Shown here one piece after another: positions 25,067-33,876 of a stretch of 39,950 nucleotides of DNA (its first letter is position 1; every line of letters starts with the position of its first letter). The stretch is from JAMHZE01 sp964424715 (lineage in GTDB: Bacteria; Pseudomonadota; Alphaproteobacteria; Rickettsiales; UBA8987). The stretch lies in NCBI GenBank assembly GCA_964424715.1, contig CAYRJW010000008.1:1-39950 (forward strand), written 5' to 3'. Made by a program: the position numbers and the translations under genes. Under the pieces are notes generated by a model. The model did no database searches. It was not told where the DNA came from and was given only the letters and a program-made list of their open reading frames with translations.

Positions 25067-26241
25067 TGACAAACGAAACAAAAAATTCTGCATTAATGTT
25101 AGCTGATGGAACGGTATTTCTGGGCCATGGTATAGGCGCAAAAGGTTTTGCCGAAGGTGAGATATGTTTTAATACCTCCATCACCGGATATCAGGAAACA
25201 CTTACAGACCCTTCATATCACAAGCAGATAATAAATTTCACCTTCCCGCATATCGGCAATGTAGGCACTAACGCGGAAGATGTTGAGAGTAAAAAGATTT
25301 ACGCCACCGGTCTGGTGACGGGTGTTGATATCACCGATCCTTCCAGCTACCGTTCCACCTCACATTTCAATGAATGGCTGGTGAAAAATAAAACCACCGG
25401 CATCACAAATGTTGATACGCGTGCGCTTACTGCCTACATCCGCGATAACGGCGCGCAGAACGCTGTTATACAGCATGCCGATTCATTCGAGGAAATAAAT
25501 TTTGATGAGCTGAAAGCCCGCGTAGCAAAGATACCTAACATGGATGGAGCTGAACTTGCGAAAGAAGTTTCGTTAGGTAAAAAATACGAATGGACGGAAA
25601 GCGAATTTGATTTCACCGCCAACAAATACAAAAAATCAACAAACGGCCAGTTCAATGTTGTGGCGATAGATTATGGTATCAAGCAGAATATATTGCGCAA
25701 TCTAACGCAGGTTGGCTGCAAGGTAACGGTTGTTCCGTGCGATGCGAAAACCGCGGAGATAAAAGCGCTTAACCCGGATGGCATATTCCTTTCCAACGGC
25801 CCGGGCGACCCTTCTGCGACAGGGCAATATGCGCTTACTACCATTAATGAATTAGTGGAATCTGACATCCCGGTCTTCGGTATCTGTTTAGGACACCAGC
25901 TTCTTGCGCTGGCGCTTGGCTGCAAGACCACGAAAATGAAAAAAGGCCATCGCGGCGCTAACCAGCCGGTGAAGAACCTTGAGACCAATAAAGTTGAAAT
26001 AACCAGCCAGAACCACGGCTTTGTAGTAACCCGCGAATCTATGGGAGAGAATGTGGTTGAAACGCATATCTCTTTATTCGATGGCACCAACGAAGGAATA
26101 AGGCACAAGACCCGCGATGCATTTTCTGTGCAGCACCACCCGGAAGCTTCTCCGGGGCCGACCGATGCATTCTATCTGTTCGAGCAGTTCATTGCGGTGA
26201 TGGAAAAGCGCAAGGGGAATAAGAACGGCAAGGCGGCTTAG
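25066..26241 (+). CDS. carA: carbamoyl-phosphate synthase small (glutaminase) subunit
   Basis: CarA hydrolyses glutamine and channels ammonia to CarB for carbamoyl phosphate, which feeds pyrimidine and arginine synthesis. The 391-residue protein has the N-terminal CPSase domain (GFAEGEICFNTSITGYQETL) and the class I amidotransferase domain. The nucleophilic Cys lies in FGICLGHQLLALALG and the His/Glu pair in SVQHHPEASPGP. The ATG shares a base with the pdhB stop, an unusual pairing. carB is not downstream, so the subunits are encoded apart. argC elsewhere in the window uses the same pathway branch. Confidence 0.98.
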   Translation: MTNETKNSALMLADGTVFLGHGIGAKGFAEGEICFNTSITGYQETLTDPSYHKQIINFTFPHIGNVGTNAEDVESKKIYATGLVTGVDITDPSSYRSTSHFNEWLVKNKTTGITNVDTRALTAYIRDNGAQNAVIQHADSFEEINFDELKARVAKIPNMDGAELAKEVSLGKKYEWTESEFDFTANKYKKSTNGQFNVVAIDYGIKQNILRNLTQVGCKVTVVPCDAKTAEIKALNPDGIFLSNGPGDPSATGQYALTTINELVESDIPVFGICLGHQLLALALGCKTTKMKKGHRGANQPVKNLETNKVEITSQNHGFVVTRESMGENVVETHISLFDGTNEGIRHKTRDAFSVQHHPEASPGPTDAFYLFEQFIAVMEKRKGNKNGKAA

Positions 26242-26259
26242 TTTTATAGAGGGGTTTAT

Positions 26260-26745
26260 ATGGTTTTACCGGGTGAAGGGATTAAAGATCACGATAGATT
26301 AGCTAATTATTATATTCATGCAGTGATAGGCAGTGGTGCGGAGTTAGATGGAGAATCCATCTCTCGCATTGATAAAGAATTAATGAATATAAATGATATA
26401 AAAGATTTTCTTACAGAAGAAGCTAGAGATACCTTGAATAAAAATCCCGCGCTGAGATACACACATGGTCTTTGGGTAAATGTTCCAGCCGGACTGGAAG
26501 GAGATCTGCACGGGTTAAACCGCTCAAGAATCAATTTTGGAGACTCTGTAAAACAGTTTGATCATAAGGACCTGGATTTTAGTTATCCGGTAAAAATAAA
26601 AGATTATAGTATCAAGAATGGCTTTGCAGATGTAATTTTGTTTAATAATGCAATTATGCCAATGGTTATTGAGCATATAAAAAGAAAGAATTTAGAAGGC
26701 TTTAACGAAGCTCAGGAATTTTTCTCTAAACAAATATCAAAATAA
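26260..26745 (+). CDS. hypothetical protein
   Basis: A 161-residue protein of no recognised family follows carA after 18 bases, with GAGGGG seven bases before the ATG. It is soluble and mixed in charge, with no signal peptide or membrane helix. Segments such as GSGAELDGESISRIDKELMN and LNRSRINFGDSVKQFDHKDL give no motif I know. Its base composition is more AT-rich than carA, which might point to acquisition or relaxed constraint. It may be co-transcribed with pdhB-carA. Confidence 0.6.
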   Translation: MVLPGEGIKDHDRLANYYIHAVIGSGAELDGESISRIDKELMNINDIKDFLTEEARDTLNKNPALRYTHGLWVNVPAGLEGDLHGLNRSRINFGDSVKQFDHKDLDFSYPVKIKDYSIKNGFADVILFNNAIMPMVIEHIKRKNLEGFNEAQEFFSKQISK

Positions 26746-26766
26746 TAATCTAACAAACCCCAAACA

Positions 26767-26937
26767 GTGTCATCCTCGAAAATTTTTCAGGAGAAAAATT
26801 TGTCGGGGACCCATGACAGTTGGGAGTCTGTCTGTGAAGGGTGGTTGCAAATTCAGGAGAATTTGTGAGGAATGTGTAATATGAGGTTTATGGGATAGGT
26901 ATCTTTGGCTGGATTCCAGCCTTCGCTGGAATGACGC
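26767..26937. repeat. composite intergenic repeat with nested hairpins
   Basis: The right end (26909-26937) is a diverged copy of the 28-base arm at 14351-14378, containing TTCCAGC-CTTC-GCTGGAA. The left end begins GTGTCATCC but continues differently, with a hairpin AAATTTTTC-AGGA-GAAAAATTT (26780-26801). A second hairpin with the same loop, CAAATTC-AGGA-GAATTTG, lies at 26848-26865. It fills most of the 208-base spacer between the convergent hypothetical gene and xthA. Confidence 0.7.
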
Positions 26938-26953
26938 GGTGGGTGTAGATGGG

Positions 26954-27751
26954 TTATATGGTAATTTCGCAAACCACTGGTGTATGGTCAGAGGCTTTTT
27001 CTTTGCCTCGTGGTTCGGCGTCGATGTGGCATGATACAACAGAATCAGCGGCTTTTGGGTTCACTAATATCTGGTCGATGCGCATTCCCTTATTATAATT
27101 GAACGCTCCGGCGCGGTAGTCCCACCAGGAGAATTCGTGGCGGTCGGGGTGGAGTTTGCGGTAGATGTCGGCGTAGCCGAGATTTAAAAGTTTGCGGAAT
27201 TTGGCTTGTTCATCGGGGTGGAAGCAGGTTGTGCCGCGTAAAGATTTCGGGTCGTAAACATCGATATCTTCGGGGGCGCAGTTGTAATCGCCGCCTATCA
27301 GTATCTTTTCATCATAGCCGATAATGTTTTTTAAATGAGCGTGCAGCTTGTCGTAAAAATTCATTTTATACTGGAATTTTTCCGAGTCCGGGCTCTGGCC
27401 GTTCGGGACATAAACGCTTGCAACCCTTATCGCACCGCCGCCTACAGAGATAACGGCCTCAATATAGCGGGAGGATGCATCTTCAAAGTTTGGAATATTT
27501 TTTGTGATATCATCGATAGGGAATTTGGAAAGTATCGCAACGCCGTTATAGGTTTTTTGCCCGTGGATGGCGAGGTTATAGCCGATATCTTCAATTTCCA
27601 TTCTCGGAAAGGCTTCATCCATGCATTTCAATTCCTGCAATAGAACTACATCCGGTTTTGCGGAGCGCAGCCAATCAATGACGTTGGGCAGTCTTGCTTT
27701 TATGGAATTAACATTCCATGTGGCGACCGAGATTTTATTGCTATTACTCAT
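26954..27751 (-). CDS. xthA: exodeoxyribonuclease III
   Basis: This is the Mg-dependent AP endonuclease and 3'-5' exonuclease of base excision repair. The 265-residue protein starts with SVATWNVNSIKARLPNVIDW and contains LLQELKC (metal-binding Glu), GGDYNCAPEDIDVY (catalytic Asp/Asn) and the C-terminal SDHTPVVCEI with the catalytic Asp-His. Length is normal. Its ATG overlaps the erpA stop (TAATG), so the two genes are translationally linked. Confidence 0.96.
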   Translation of the reverse strand: MSNSNKISVATWNVNSIKARLPNVIDWLRSAKPDVVLLQELKCMDEAFPRMEIEDIGYNLAIHGQKTYNGVAILSKFPIDDITKNIPNFEDASSRYIEAVISVGGGAIRVASVYVPNGQSPDSEKFQYKMNFYDKLHAHLKNIIGYDEKILIGGDYNCAPEDIDVYDPKSLRGTTCFHPDEQAKFRKLLNLGYADIYRKLHPDRHEFSWWDYRAGAFNYNKGMRIDQILVNPKAADSVVSCHIDAEPRGKEKASDHTPVVCEITI

Positions 27752-28080
27752 TATACGGAAAAGGAATTACCGCACCCGCAGGAAGAAGCTGCATTAGGGT
27801 TTTTTATTTCAAAATGGGCAAAACCCAGGGTTTCTATGTAATCTATCACGGAGCCTTTTATAAGTTCTACCGAGGTCTCATCGATTATAACGGCAACACC
27901 ACCTTTTTCGATTATCTGGTCATCGTTATTTTTATTTTTGTCAAAATCGAACTTATACTGAAAACCGTTACAGCCGCCGCCTTCAACGGTTACGCGCAGG
28001 CGTGAGCCGGCTTCCTCGGATTTCAGGAGGGTGGTTATTTTCTTTACCGCGGAATCTGATATTTGTAGGTTCTGTTCCAT
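27751..28080 (-). CDS. erpA: iron-sulfur cluster insertion protein (ErpA/IscA family)
   Basis: A-type carrier that receives Fe-S clusters from the assembly scaffold and delivers them to apoproteins. The 109-residue protein has the three conserved cysteines, one in GGGCNGFQYKF and two in the SSCGCGNSFSV tail. ErpA is favoured over IscA because the gene is apart from any isc/suf cluster and ends in GCGNSFSV. It pairs with xthA, a common alphaproteobacterial arrangement. It diverges from dnaG across 74 bases. ETF-QO in this window would need such clusters. Confidence 0.93.
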   Translation of the reverse strand: MEQNLQISDSAVKKITTLLKSEEAGSRLRVTVEGGGCNGFQYKFDFDKNKNNDDQIIEKGGVAVIIDETSVELIKGSVIDYIETLGFAHFEIKNPNAASSCGCGNSFSV

Positions 28081-28154
28081 ATTAAAAATATAAAAAAGGG
28101 GCTTCCATTTTTGTTCTAACGATATTAATCTAGTTCACCTTAACAGGGTTTTCA

Positions 28155-30002
28155 ATGAGATTCGGCCGACAATTTCTGGATAATTTACGCGCGCGGGTGA
28201 ATATTTCTTCCGTGGTGGGGGCTTATGTCAATCTGAAACATAAGGGCAGGGGCGAATTTACAGGGCTATGCCCGTTCCACCAGGAAAAAACACCTTCATT
28301 CACAGTATCGGATAATAAAGGATTTTACCATTGTTTCGGCTGCGGGGCGCATGGCGATATCGTCGGTTTCATGATGGAGCATCGCGGCCTGCCATACCCC
28401 GAAGCGGTGAAGGAGCTTGCCTTGCAGGCCGGAATGGAATTGCCAAAGCAGGAAGCTTATGACGCGGTGCGCGAGAAAAAAATTGAAGATAGTTACGAGG
28501 TCCTTGAGCTTGCGACAAAATGGTTCGAGAATAATCTGAATTCTCAGGCCGGCATGGAAGCAAGGCTTTACCTGAAAGACAGGGGGCTTACGCCGGAAAC
28601 GATAAAAAAATTCCGTTTAGGTTTTGCACCGGATGAATGGGAAAGTTTAAAGAATTACCTGAAAAATAATAATGTTGATGAGGATATGATACTCGCCAAC
28701 GGCCTTGTCACCAGCAACGAGGATGGCAGCAAGAAATATGACCGTTTCAGGGGAAGAATAATATTCCCGATATTCAATTCCACCGGAAAGGTCATTGCAT
28801 TTGGCGGCCGCACAATGGCAAAGGATAAAGAGCAGGGGCCGAAATATTTGAATTCGCCGGAAACTGACCTATTTAAGAAGGGTTATACTCTATACGGATT
28901 TAATTTCGCGAAAGATAAGGCCTATAAGGAATCTACCATTATGGCGGTTGAAGGTTACATGGATGTTATCGCGCTGCATCAGGCTGGGTTTGGATATGCG
29001 GTCGCGCCGCTTGGCACAGCCTTGACAGAGAACCATATAAAACAGATGTGGAAAGTGACCAAGGAACCGATTCTATGCATGGATGGTGATGAGGCAGGAC
29101 AACGCGCCAGCAAGAAATTCGCCGAGGAATATATAGCGCTGCTGGAACCGGGATATACGATAAAATTCGCTTTCGTACCTAAAGGCTATGACCCGGATGA
29201 ATATGTGAAACAACAGGGCAGTGCGGCGTTCAAGACCATTCTGGATAATGCAAAACCGCTTTCGGATAATCTGTGGGAGGTGAACCACGCTGTTGCGAAG
29301 CTGGATACGCCGGAGCATAAGGCGGAATTCGCCAAGAAAATGCTTGATCTGGTAGAGACCATCGCCAACCCTAATGTTAAGGATTTTTACAAAAGGGAAT
29401 ATTCATCGCGCATATACCGTTTGGGCTTTTCCGGACAGAAAGGGGCCAATAACAATAAAAAGGCCACCATAACCCCGGAAATAAGATCAAGTTTATCTAA
29501 TAATAACAATAGGTTGGATAATCTAAAAGAGCGACTGGTGCTGGTTACCGCCTTCAACCCGGAACTTGCCATGGAAGGGCAGGTGGAGGAAATACTGCTT
29601 ACCCTCAATCTTGATAATAAAGTTATTGAAAGACTTGCGGAAAATGTTATAAACTTCCTCGCTGATATTGAGGGTTCCGGGGTTAATTATAATGGTCTTT
29701 TAAATTACCTTGAAACTAAAGGGGATTTAGACCAGATCAGTTATCTGAGATCATGCGCCCTAAAGGATGAATATATCTGGCAGGAAGGTGCGGCGGCGAA
29801 ATCACTTTTTGCATGGCGCTACTTACTTGCTGAGTATTATTTATGTTTAGCGGAAAAGGAATACGAGAAATTACTGAATAATGACGGTGCCGATGTTTCC
29901 CTGCTGCACGAAAAACAGAAGGAACAGCAAAATAATATTTTAAGACTCTCGCGGAACAGGGATGAGATAAGGGAAGAGTTCGAAGAATTACTGGACGCAT
30001 AA
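28155..30002 (+). CDS. dnaG: DNA primase
   Basis: DnaG makes RNA primers at the replication fork. The 615-residue protein has the N-terminal CHC2 zinc finger (Cys39, His42, Cys60, Cys63 in CPFHQEK and CFGCG). The Toprim catalytic domain follows with VEGYMDVIALHQAG and MDGDEAGQRA. A C-terminal DnaB-interacting region follows the basic/Asn-rich linker near residues 430-460 (KGANNNKKATITPE). The start at 28155 has AGGG upstream. rpoD follows after 30 bases, the conserved macromolecular-synthesis order; rpsU is not upstream. Confidence 0.97.
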   Translation: MRFGRQFLDNLRARVNISSVVGAYVNLKHKGRGEFTGLCPFHQEKTPSFTVSDNKGFYHCFGCGAHGDIVGFMMEHRGLPYPEAVKELALQAGMELPKQEAYDAVREKKIEDSYEVLELATKWFENNLNSQAGMEARLYLKDRGLTPETIKKFRLGFAPDEWESLKNYLKNNNVDEDMILANGLVTSNEDGSKKYDRFRGRIIFPIFNSTGKVIAFGGRTMAKDKEQGPKYLNSPETDLFKKGYTLYGFNFAKDKAYKESTIMAVEGYMDVIALHQAGFGYAVAPLGTALTENHIKQMWKVTKEPILCMDGDEAGQRASKKFAEEYIALLEPGYTIKFAFVPKGYDPDEYVKQQGSAAFKTILDNAKPLSDNLWEVNHAVAKLDTPEHKAEFAKKMLDLVETIANPNVKDFYKREYSSRIYRLGFSGQKGANNNKKATITPEIRSSLSNNNNRLDNLKERLVLVTAFNPELAMEGQVEEILLTLNLDNKVIERLAENVINFLADIEGSGVNYNGLLNYLETKGDLDQISYLRSCALKDEYIWQEGAAAKSLFAWRYLLAEYYLCLAEKEYEKLLNNDGADVSLLHEKQKEQQNNILRLSRNRDEIREEFEELLDA

Positions 30003-30032
30003 ATTTAATTAACAACAAAGATCAGACCCATT

Positions 30033-32477
30033 ATGGCAACTAAAAAGAAAGTTAAACCGGCAAAGAAAGTAGTAAAAAAAGCCGTTAAGAAAACAAATAT
30101 TTCTGCTAAGAAGGTTGCAAAGGTTAATAAAAAACCGCTTTCAAAAGCCCAGGTGAAACTCGAAAAAGAAAAGGCCATAAAACAAAAACGCATCGAAAAA
30201 GAAAAACTCGCCAAGGAAAAAAAGCTTGCGAAAGAAAGGGCCGTAAAAGAAAAAAAGATACTGAAAGAAAAGCTTGCGAAGGAAAAAGCGCTGGCCAAAG
30301 AACAAGCCAAGATCGATAAACAGAAAGCAAAGACCGCTGAAAAAGTTACGCAGACCGCGCAGAAGATAATGGAGCGTGCGACCGCCAATCAGAAAGAATC
30401 CGGCGAGAAGCCTGAGAAGGATTACCCGGTAAAGACTAAGGCCGAGATAAAAAAGATACTTGAAACTATCGTGGGCAAGCTGGTTAAAACGGCGGCTAAA
30501 AAGAAAGTTATCTCTATCGATGAAGTTAACAGGCAGATACCGAAAGACCTTATCGACCCGAATTTCATTGAAAAAATAATTGAGGAATGTTCCAAGCACA
30601 GCATCAAGATACAGGAAAAACCTGTTGTTGAGGATGATTTTGATATTGATATTGAAGAAGATGCAGATGTATCTTTCACCTCGGTAGATCAGGAAGCCGA
30701 AGCTGAAGCCGCCGGTGAAACACCGGATGCGCCAGTAGCAACCGCCGCCGCCGCAACAGGCAGCAGGACGGATGACCCGGTAAGAATGTACCTTCGCGAA
30801 ATGGGCGGAGTTGATCTTCTCTCCCGTGAGGACGAAGTTGAAATTGCCAAACGCATAGAAGAAGGCAAGAATAAACTTATAACCGTTCTGTGCGAAAGCC
30901 CGCTTGCGATGCGCAGCTTCATCTCATGGTATAACGACCTGAACAGCGGCAAGCTTTTGCTGCGCGATATAATCGATGTTGAAACAGCTTACGCAAAAGA
31001 AATGGGCATAGTTCTCGGCAGTGAGGAATCTGAATCGATCCTTCCTATAAAGCAGGTTGTTGAGGAAGATGATGAAGAGGATCTGCGCAAAAAGAAAAAA
31101 GACAAAGGCGCCAAGATAGATGATGAAGTAGAAGCAGAAAGGCGTAAGCAGGAAGAGGAAGAAGCCGCTGCAGTGGCCGAGCTGGAATCAGACGATGAGT
31201 TTGGTTCGAATGTTTCCATCACCATCATGGAAGAAAAGATAAAGCCTGTAATAATCGATAAGATCGGCGTTATTTCCGATATCTGTTCCAAAACACTTAA
31301 ATACCACGAAGTGCTGCTGCGCCTGAAGATAGATGGCAAAGCACCGCAGCCGAAGGACAAGAAAAATTTTGACGCGAACATCGTAAAACTTGCGGAACTC
31401 ATCAAGGAGATATTCCTGAATGATCCTTCGCAGCAAAGGATAATCAAGGAACTTTACGAGAACAACCAGAAGCTTTTAAGGCTCGAAGGGAACCTTAAAG
31501 AGATATCCGATAAATATAAAATAAAGTTTGAGGATTTCATCGCGAAATATGTCGGCAATGAATTGAACCCGGACTGGCTGGAAGATCTACGCGATCTGAA
31601 GGATAAAAAATGGAATGATTTTGCGAATCTGAACGGTGATAAAATTACGCGCATCAGGAAAGAGATCGCTGCTACCGCTGAAAAGCAGGGCACTGATATT
31701 TCTGAATTCAAATCCATTGTGAGTGCTATCCAGAAATCTGAAACGGAAACAAAGCGCGCCAAGAAAGAAATGATCGAGGCGAATTTACGTTTGGTTATCT
31801 CCATCGCGAAAAAATATACTAACCGTGGCCTGCAATTCCTTGATCTTATCCAGGAAGGAAATATCGGTCTGATGAAAGCGGTAGATAAATTTGAATATCG
31901 CCGTGGTTATAAATTCTCCACCTACGCAACATGGTGGATACGTCAGGCGATAACACGTTCCATCGCAGATCAGGCACGCACCATACGTATCCCTGTTCAC
32001 ATGATCGAAACGATAAATAAGATCGTCCGTACCAGCAGGCAGATGCTTAATGAAATAGGTCGTGAACCAACACCTGAAGAGATCGCGAAAAAACTTTCAA
32101 TGCCTGTCGATAAAATTAAAAAAGTGATGCGGATAGCGAAAGAACCTGTATCGCTTGAAACACCTGTCGGTGATGAGGACGGAAGTTTCCTTGGCGATTT
32201 CATCGAAGATTCAAACGCATTACTGCCGCTTGATTCTGCTGTTCAGGAATCTCTGCGTGAAGCTACCACAAATGTTCTTGCATCTCTCACCCCGCGTGAA
32301 GAGCGTGTTCTGCGCATGAGATTCGGGATAGGTATGAATACCGACCACACTCTTGAAGAAGTTGGCCAGCAATTTTCAGTAACGCGTGAACGTATTAGAC
32401 AAATCGAAGCAAAGGCGTTAAGAAAGTTAAAGCACCCTAGCAGGGCAAGAAAAATGAAAGGATTTTCGACCGAGTAA
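30033..32477 (+). CDS. rpoD: RNA polymerase primary sigma factor with lysine-rich N-terminal extension
   Basis: RpoD directs RNA polymerase to housekeeping promoters. The 814-residue protein is longer than usual (about 610-680). Residues 1-135 are a Lys/Ala/Glu-rich extension, first histone-H1-like (KKVKPAKKVVKKAVKKT), then a likely charged helix. Region 1.1 follows (IDEVNRQIPKDLIDP), then region 1.2 (DDPVRMYLREMGG), a very acidic non-conserved region with EEDDEED and EEEEAAA, region 2 (RLVISIAKKYTNRGLQFLDL and KFSTYATWWIRQAI), region 3 and region 4 (VTRERIRQIEAKALRKLKHP). The dnaG neighbour confirms its identity. The upstream ribosome-binding site is weak. Confidence 0.97.
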   Translation: MATKKKVKPAKKVVKKAVKKTNISAKKVAKVNKKPLSKAQVKLEKEKAIKQKRIEKEKLAKEKKLAKERAVKEKKILKEKLAKEKALAKEQAKIDKQKAKTAEKVTQTAQKIMERATANQKESGEKPEKDYPVKTKAEIKKILETIVGKLVKTAAKKKVISIDEVNRQIPKDLIDPNFIEKIIEECSKHSIKIQEKPVVEDDFDIDIEEDADVSFTSVDQEAEAEAAGETPDAPVATAAAATGSRTDDPVRMYLREMGGVDLLSREDEVEIAKRIEEGKNKLITVLCESPLAMRSFISWYNDLNSGKLLLRDIIDVETAYAKEMGIVLGSEESESILPIKQVVEEDDEEDLRKKKKDKGAKIDDEVEAERRKQEEEEAAAVAELESDDEFGSNVSITIMEEKIKPVIIDKIGVISDICSKTLKYHEVLLRLKIDGKAPQPKDKKNFDANIVKLAELIKEIFLNDPSQQRIIKELYENNQKLLRLEGNLKEISDKYKIKFEDFIAKYVGNELNPDWLEDLRDLKDKKWNDFANLNGDKITRIRKEIAATAEKQGTDISEFKSIVSAIQKSETETKRAKKEMIEANLRLVISIAKKYTNRGLQFLDLIQEGNIGLMKAVDKFEYRRGYKFSTYATWWIRQAITRSIADQARTIRIPVHMIETINKIVRTSRQMLNEIGREPTPEEIAKKLSMPVDKIKKVMRIAKEPVSLETPVGDEDGSFLGDFIEDSNALLPLDSAVQESLREATTNVLASLTPREERVLRMRFGIGMNTDHTLEEVGQQFSVTRERIRQIEAKALRKLKHPSRARKMKGFSTE

Positions 32478-32506
32478 TTTTTTAAAATTTCAATTGCGAA
32501 TGGATT

Positions 32507-33874
32507 TTGAAGAACAGCTTTAAAAAAATATTTTTTCTGATGGTGATGTCCTTGCTGATATTTGATTCAGCGGCAGCGTTCTCCCAACCTCAGAAGATCA
32601 TCCGCACCCCACCCAGAAAGCCAGGTACCGCAAAGCCTTCTTATATCACGCCTGCTGCCAAACCTGTGGCGGCCAGACCGGTAAATTCAATACAATCCCC
32701 GCCAGTGAAAGAAAGGTCCGGCAGGGCGATATCGGCAAGCCTTGTCACTAAAGATCCTGCCGTGAGAAAGCGCACTCTTGTTCTGGGTAGAAATGACAGT
32801 TTCGTTGAGATGCTTCTGCGGCTTGGTTTCAATAAAAGGCAGGTAAGCTCGCTGACACTACGCCTGTCGCGTGAGGCATCCTTCGTTGCCACTTCCGCCC
32901 GTACCGGCCAGCAGCTTATCGTTACCGAAAAGATAGAAGGTAATAAAAGAAAGATATTGGCGATAGAGATACCCACCGATAAATATATAATCAAGATATT
33001 CAAGACAGCTACCGGATATGTGCAGATATCAAAGACCATCCGCAAGGATGCACCTGCAATAGAAAAGACCCGTTATTTTTACAAGGTTGGCCTGGTGCAA
33101 ACTACTGTCGCGGCACTTGGCTCACAGCTTGGCTTGCCGGAGGCGGTAACTAACAAGGCCATCAGGGTAATAAGCGGTAAAGTGAACCCGGCACAGATAA
33201 AAAGAGGCGCAAGGCTGGAAGTATTGTATGAATATACCTATAACAACGCCGGCCAGCAGACCGGCCTGCGGTTATTATATGTTAACCTATTATCCGGCAA
33301 TGTACGCACCGAAGGTTTCCGCTTCTCGGCCGATGGCACTGATACCGGCGAATTCTTTGACCTGAGCGGTACATCATTCACTAAATCTATGCTGGCAAGC
33401 CCGCTACGTGGCAAGCACCGGATAACTTCCGGCTTCGGCTCCAGGCTGCACCCGATCCTTCGGAGAAGCCTGCTTCACACCGGGGTTGATTTCGGCGCAA
33501 GGCGCGGCGAGCCTATCTATGCTGCCGGTGATGGTACTATCGATAAATTCGGCCGCTATGGCGGTTATGGCAATTTCATCCGGATAAAACATGATGGTGT
33601 TTGGAGCACCGCTTACGCCCATATGAGCGGTTATGCGCGCGGAATGTATCGCTGGAAACGCGTTAAGAAGGGCGAGCTTATCGGTTACGTAGGCAATACC
33701 GGCCGCTCGACCGGGCCACACCTGCATTTTGAGCTGCAGAAGCACGGCACCCCGATAAATCCGCTGAAAGCACAGCTTCCGGCAGGCGGCAAAAAACTTA
33801 TTGCAAAAGAATTGTATAACTTTAGACAGGAAGCTAATCGCATCCGTAACCTTGTCGCGAGTAATAAAAGATAG
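32507..33874 (+). CDS. M23-family (LytM) murein endopeptidase, TTG start
   Basis: The product is a secreted zinc metallopeptidase that cleaves peptidoglycan cross-bridges, similar in layout to MepM/YebA. I favour the TTG at 32507 because it supplies the basic start KNSFKK of a good signal peptide (cleavage near SAAAFSQ); the ATG at 32540 would lose it. A Pro/Lys-rich linker follows, then a domain of MepM-like type (residues 85-290), then the M23 domain. Zinc and catalytic residues are present: His324 and Asp328 in HTGVDFGA, and His405 and His407 in PHLHFEL. Length 455. pgk begins two bases after its stop. Confidence 0.93.
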   Translation: MKNSFKKIFFLMVMSLLIFDSAAAFSQPQKIIRTPPRKPGTAKPSYITPAAKPVAARPVNSIQSPPVKERSGRAISASLVTKDPAVRKRTLVLGRNDSFVEMLLRLGFNKRQVSSLTLRLSREASFVATSARTGQQLIVTEKIEGNKRKILAIEIPTDKYIIKIFKTATGYVQISKTIRKDAPAIEKTRYFYKVGLVQTTVAALGSQLGLPEAVTNKAIRVISGKVNPAQIKRGARLEVLYEYTYNNAGQQTGLRLLYVNLLSGNVRTEGFRFSADGTDTGEFFDLSGTSFTKSMLASPLRGKHRITSGFGSRLHPILRRSLLHTGVDFGARRGEPIYAAGDGTIDKFGRYGGYGNFIRIKHDGVWSTAYAHMSGYARGMYRWKRVKKGELIGYVGNTGRSTGPHLHFELQKHGTPINPLKAQLPAGGKKLIAKELYNFRQEANRIRNLVASNKR

Positions 33875-33876
33875 AT

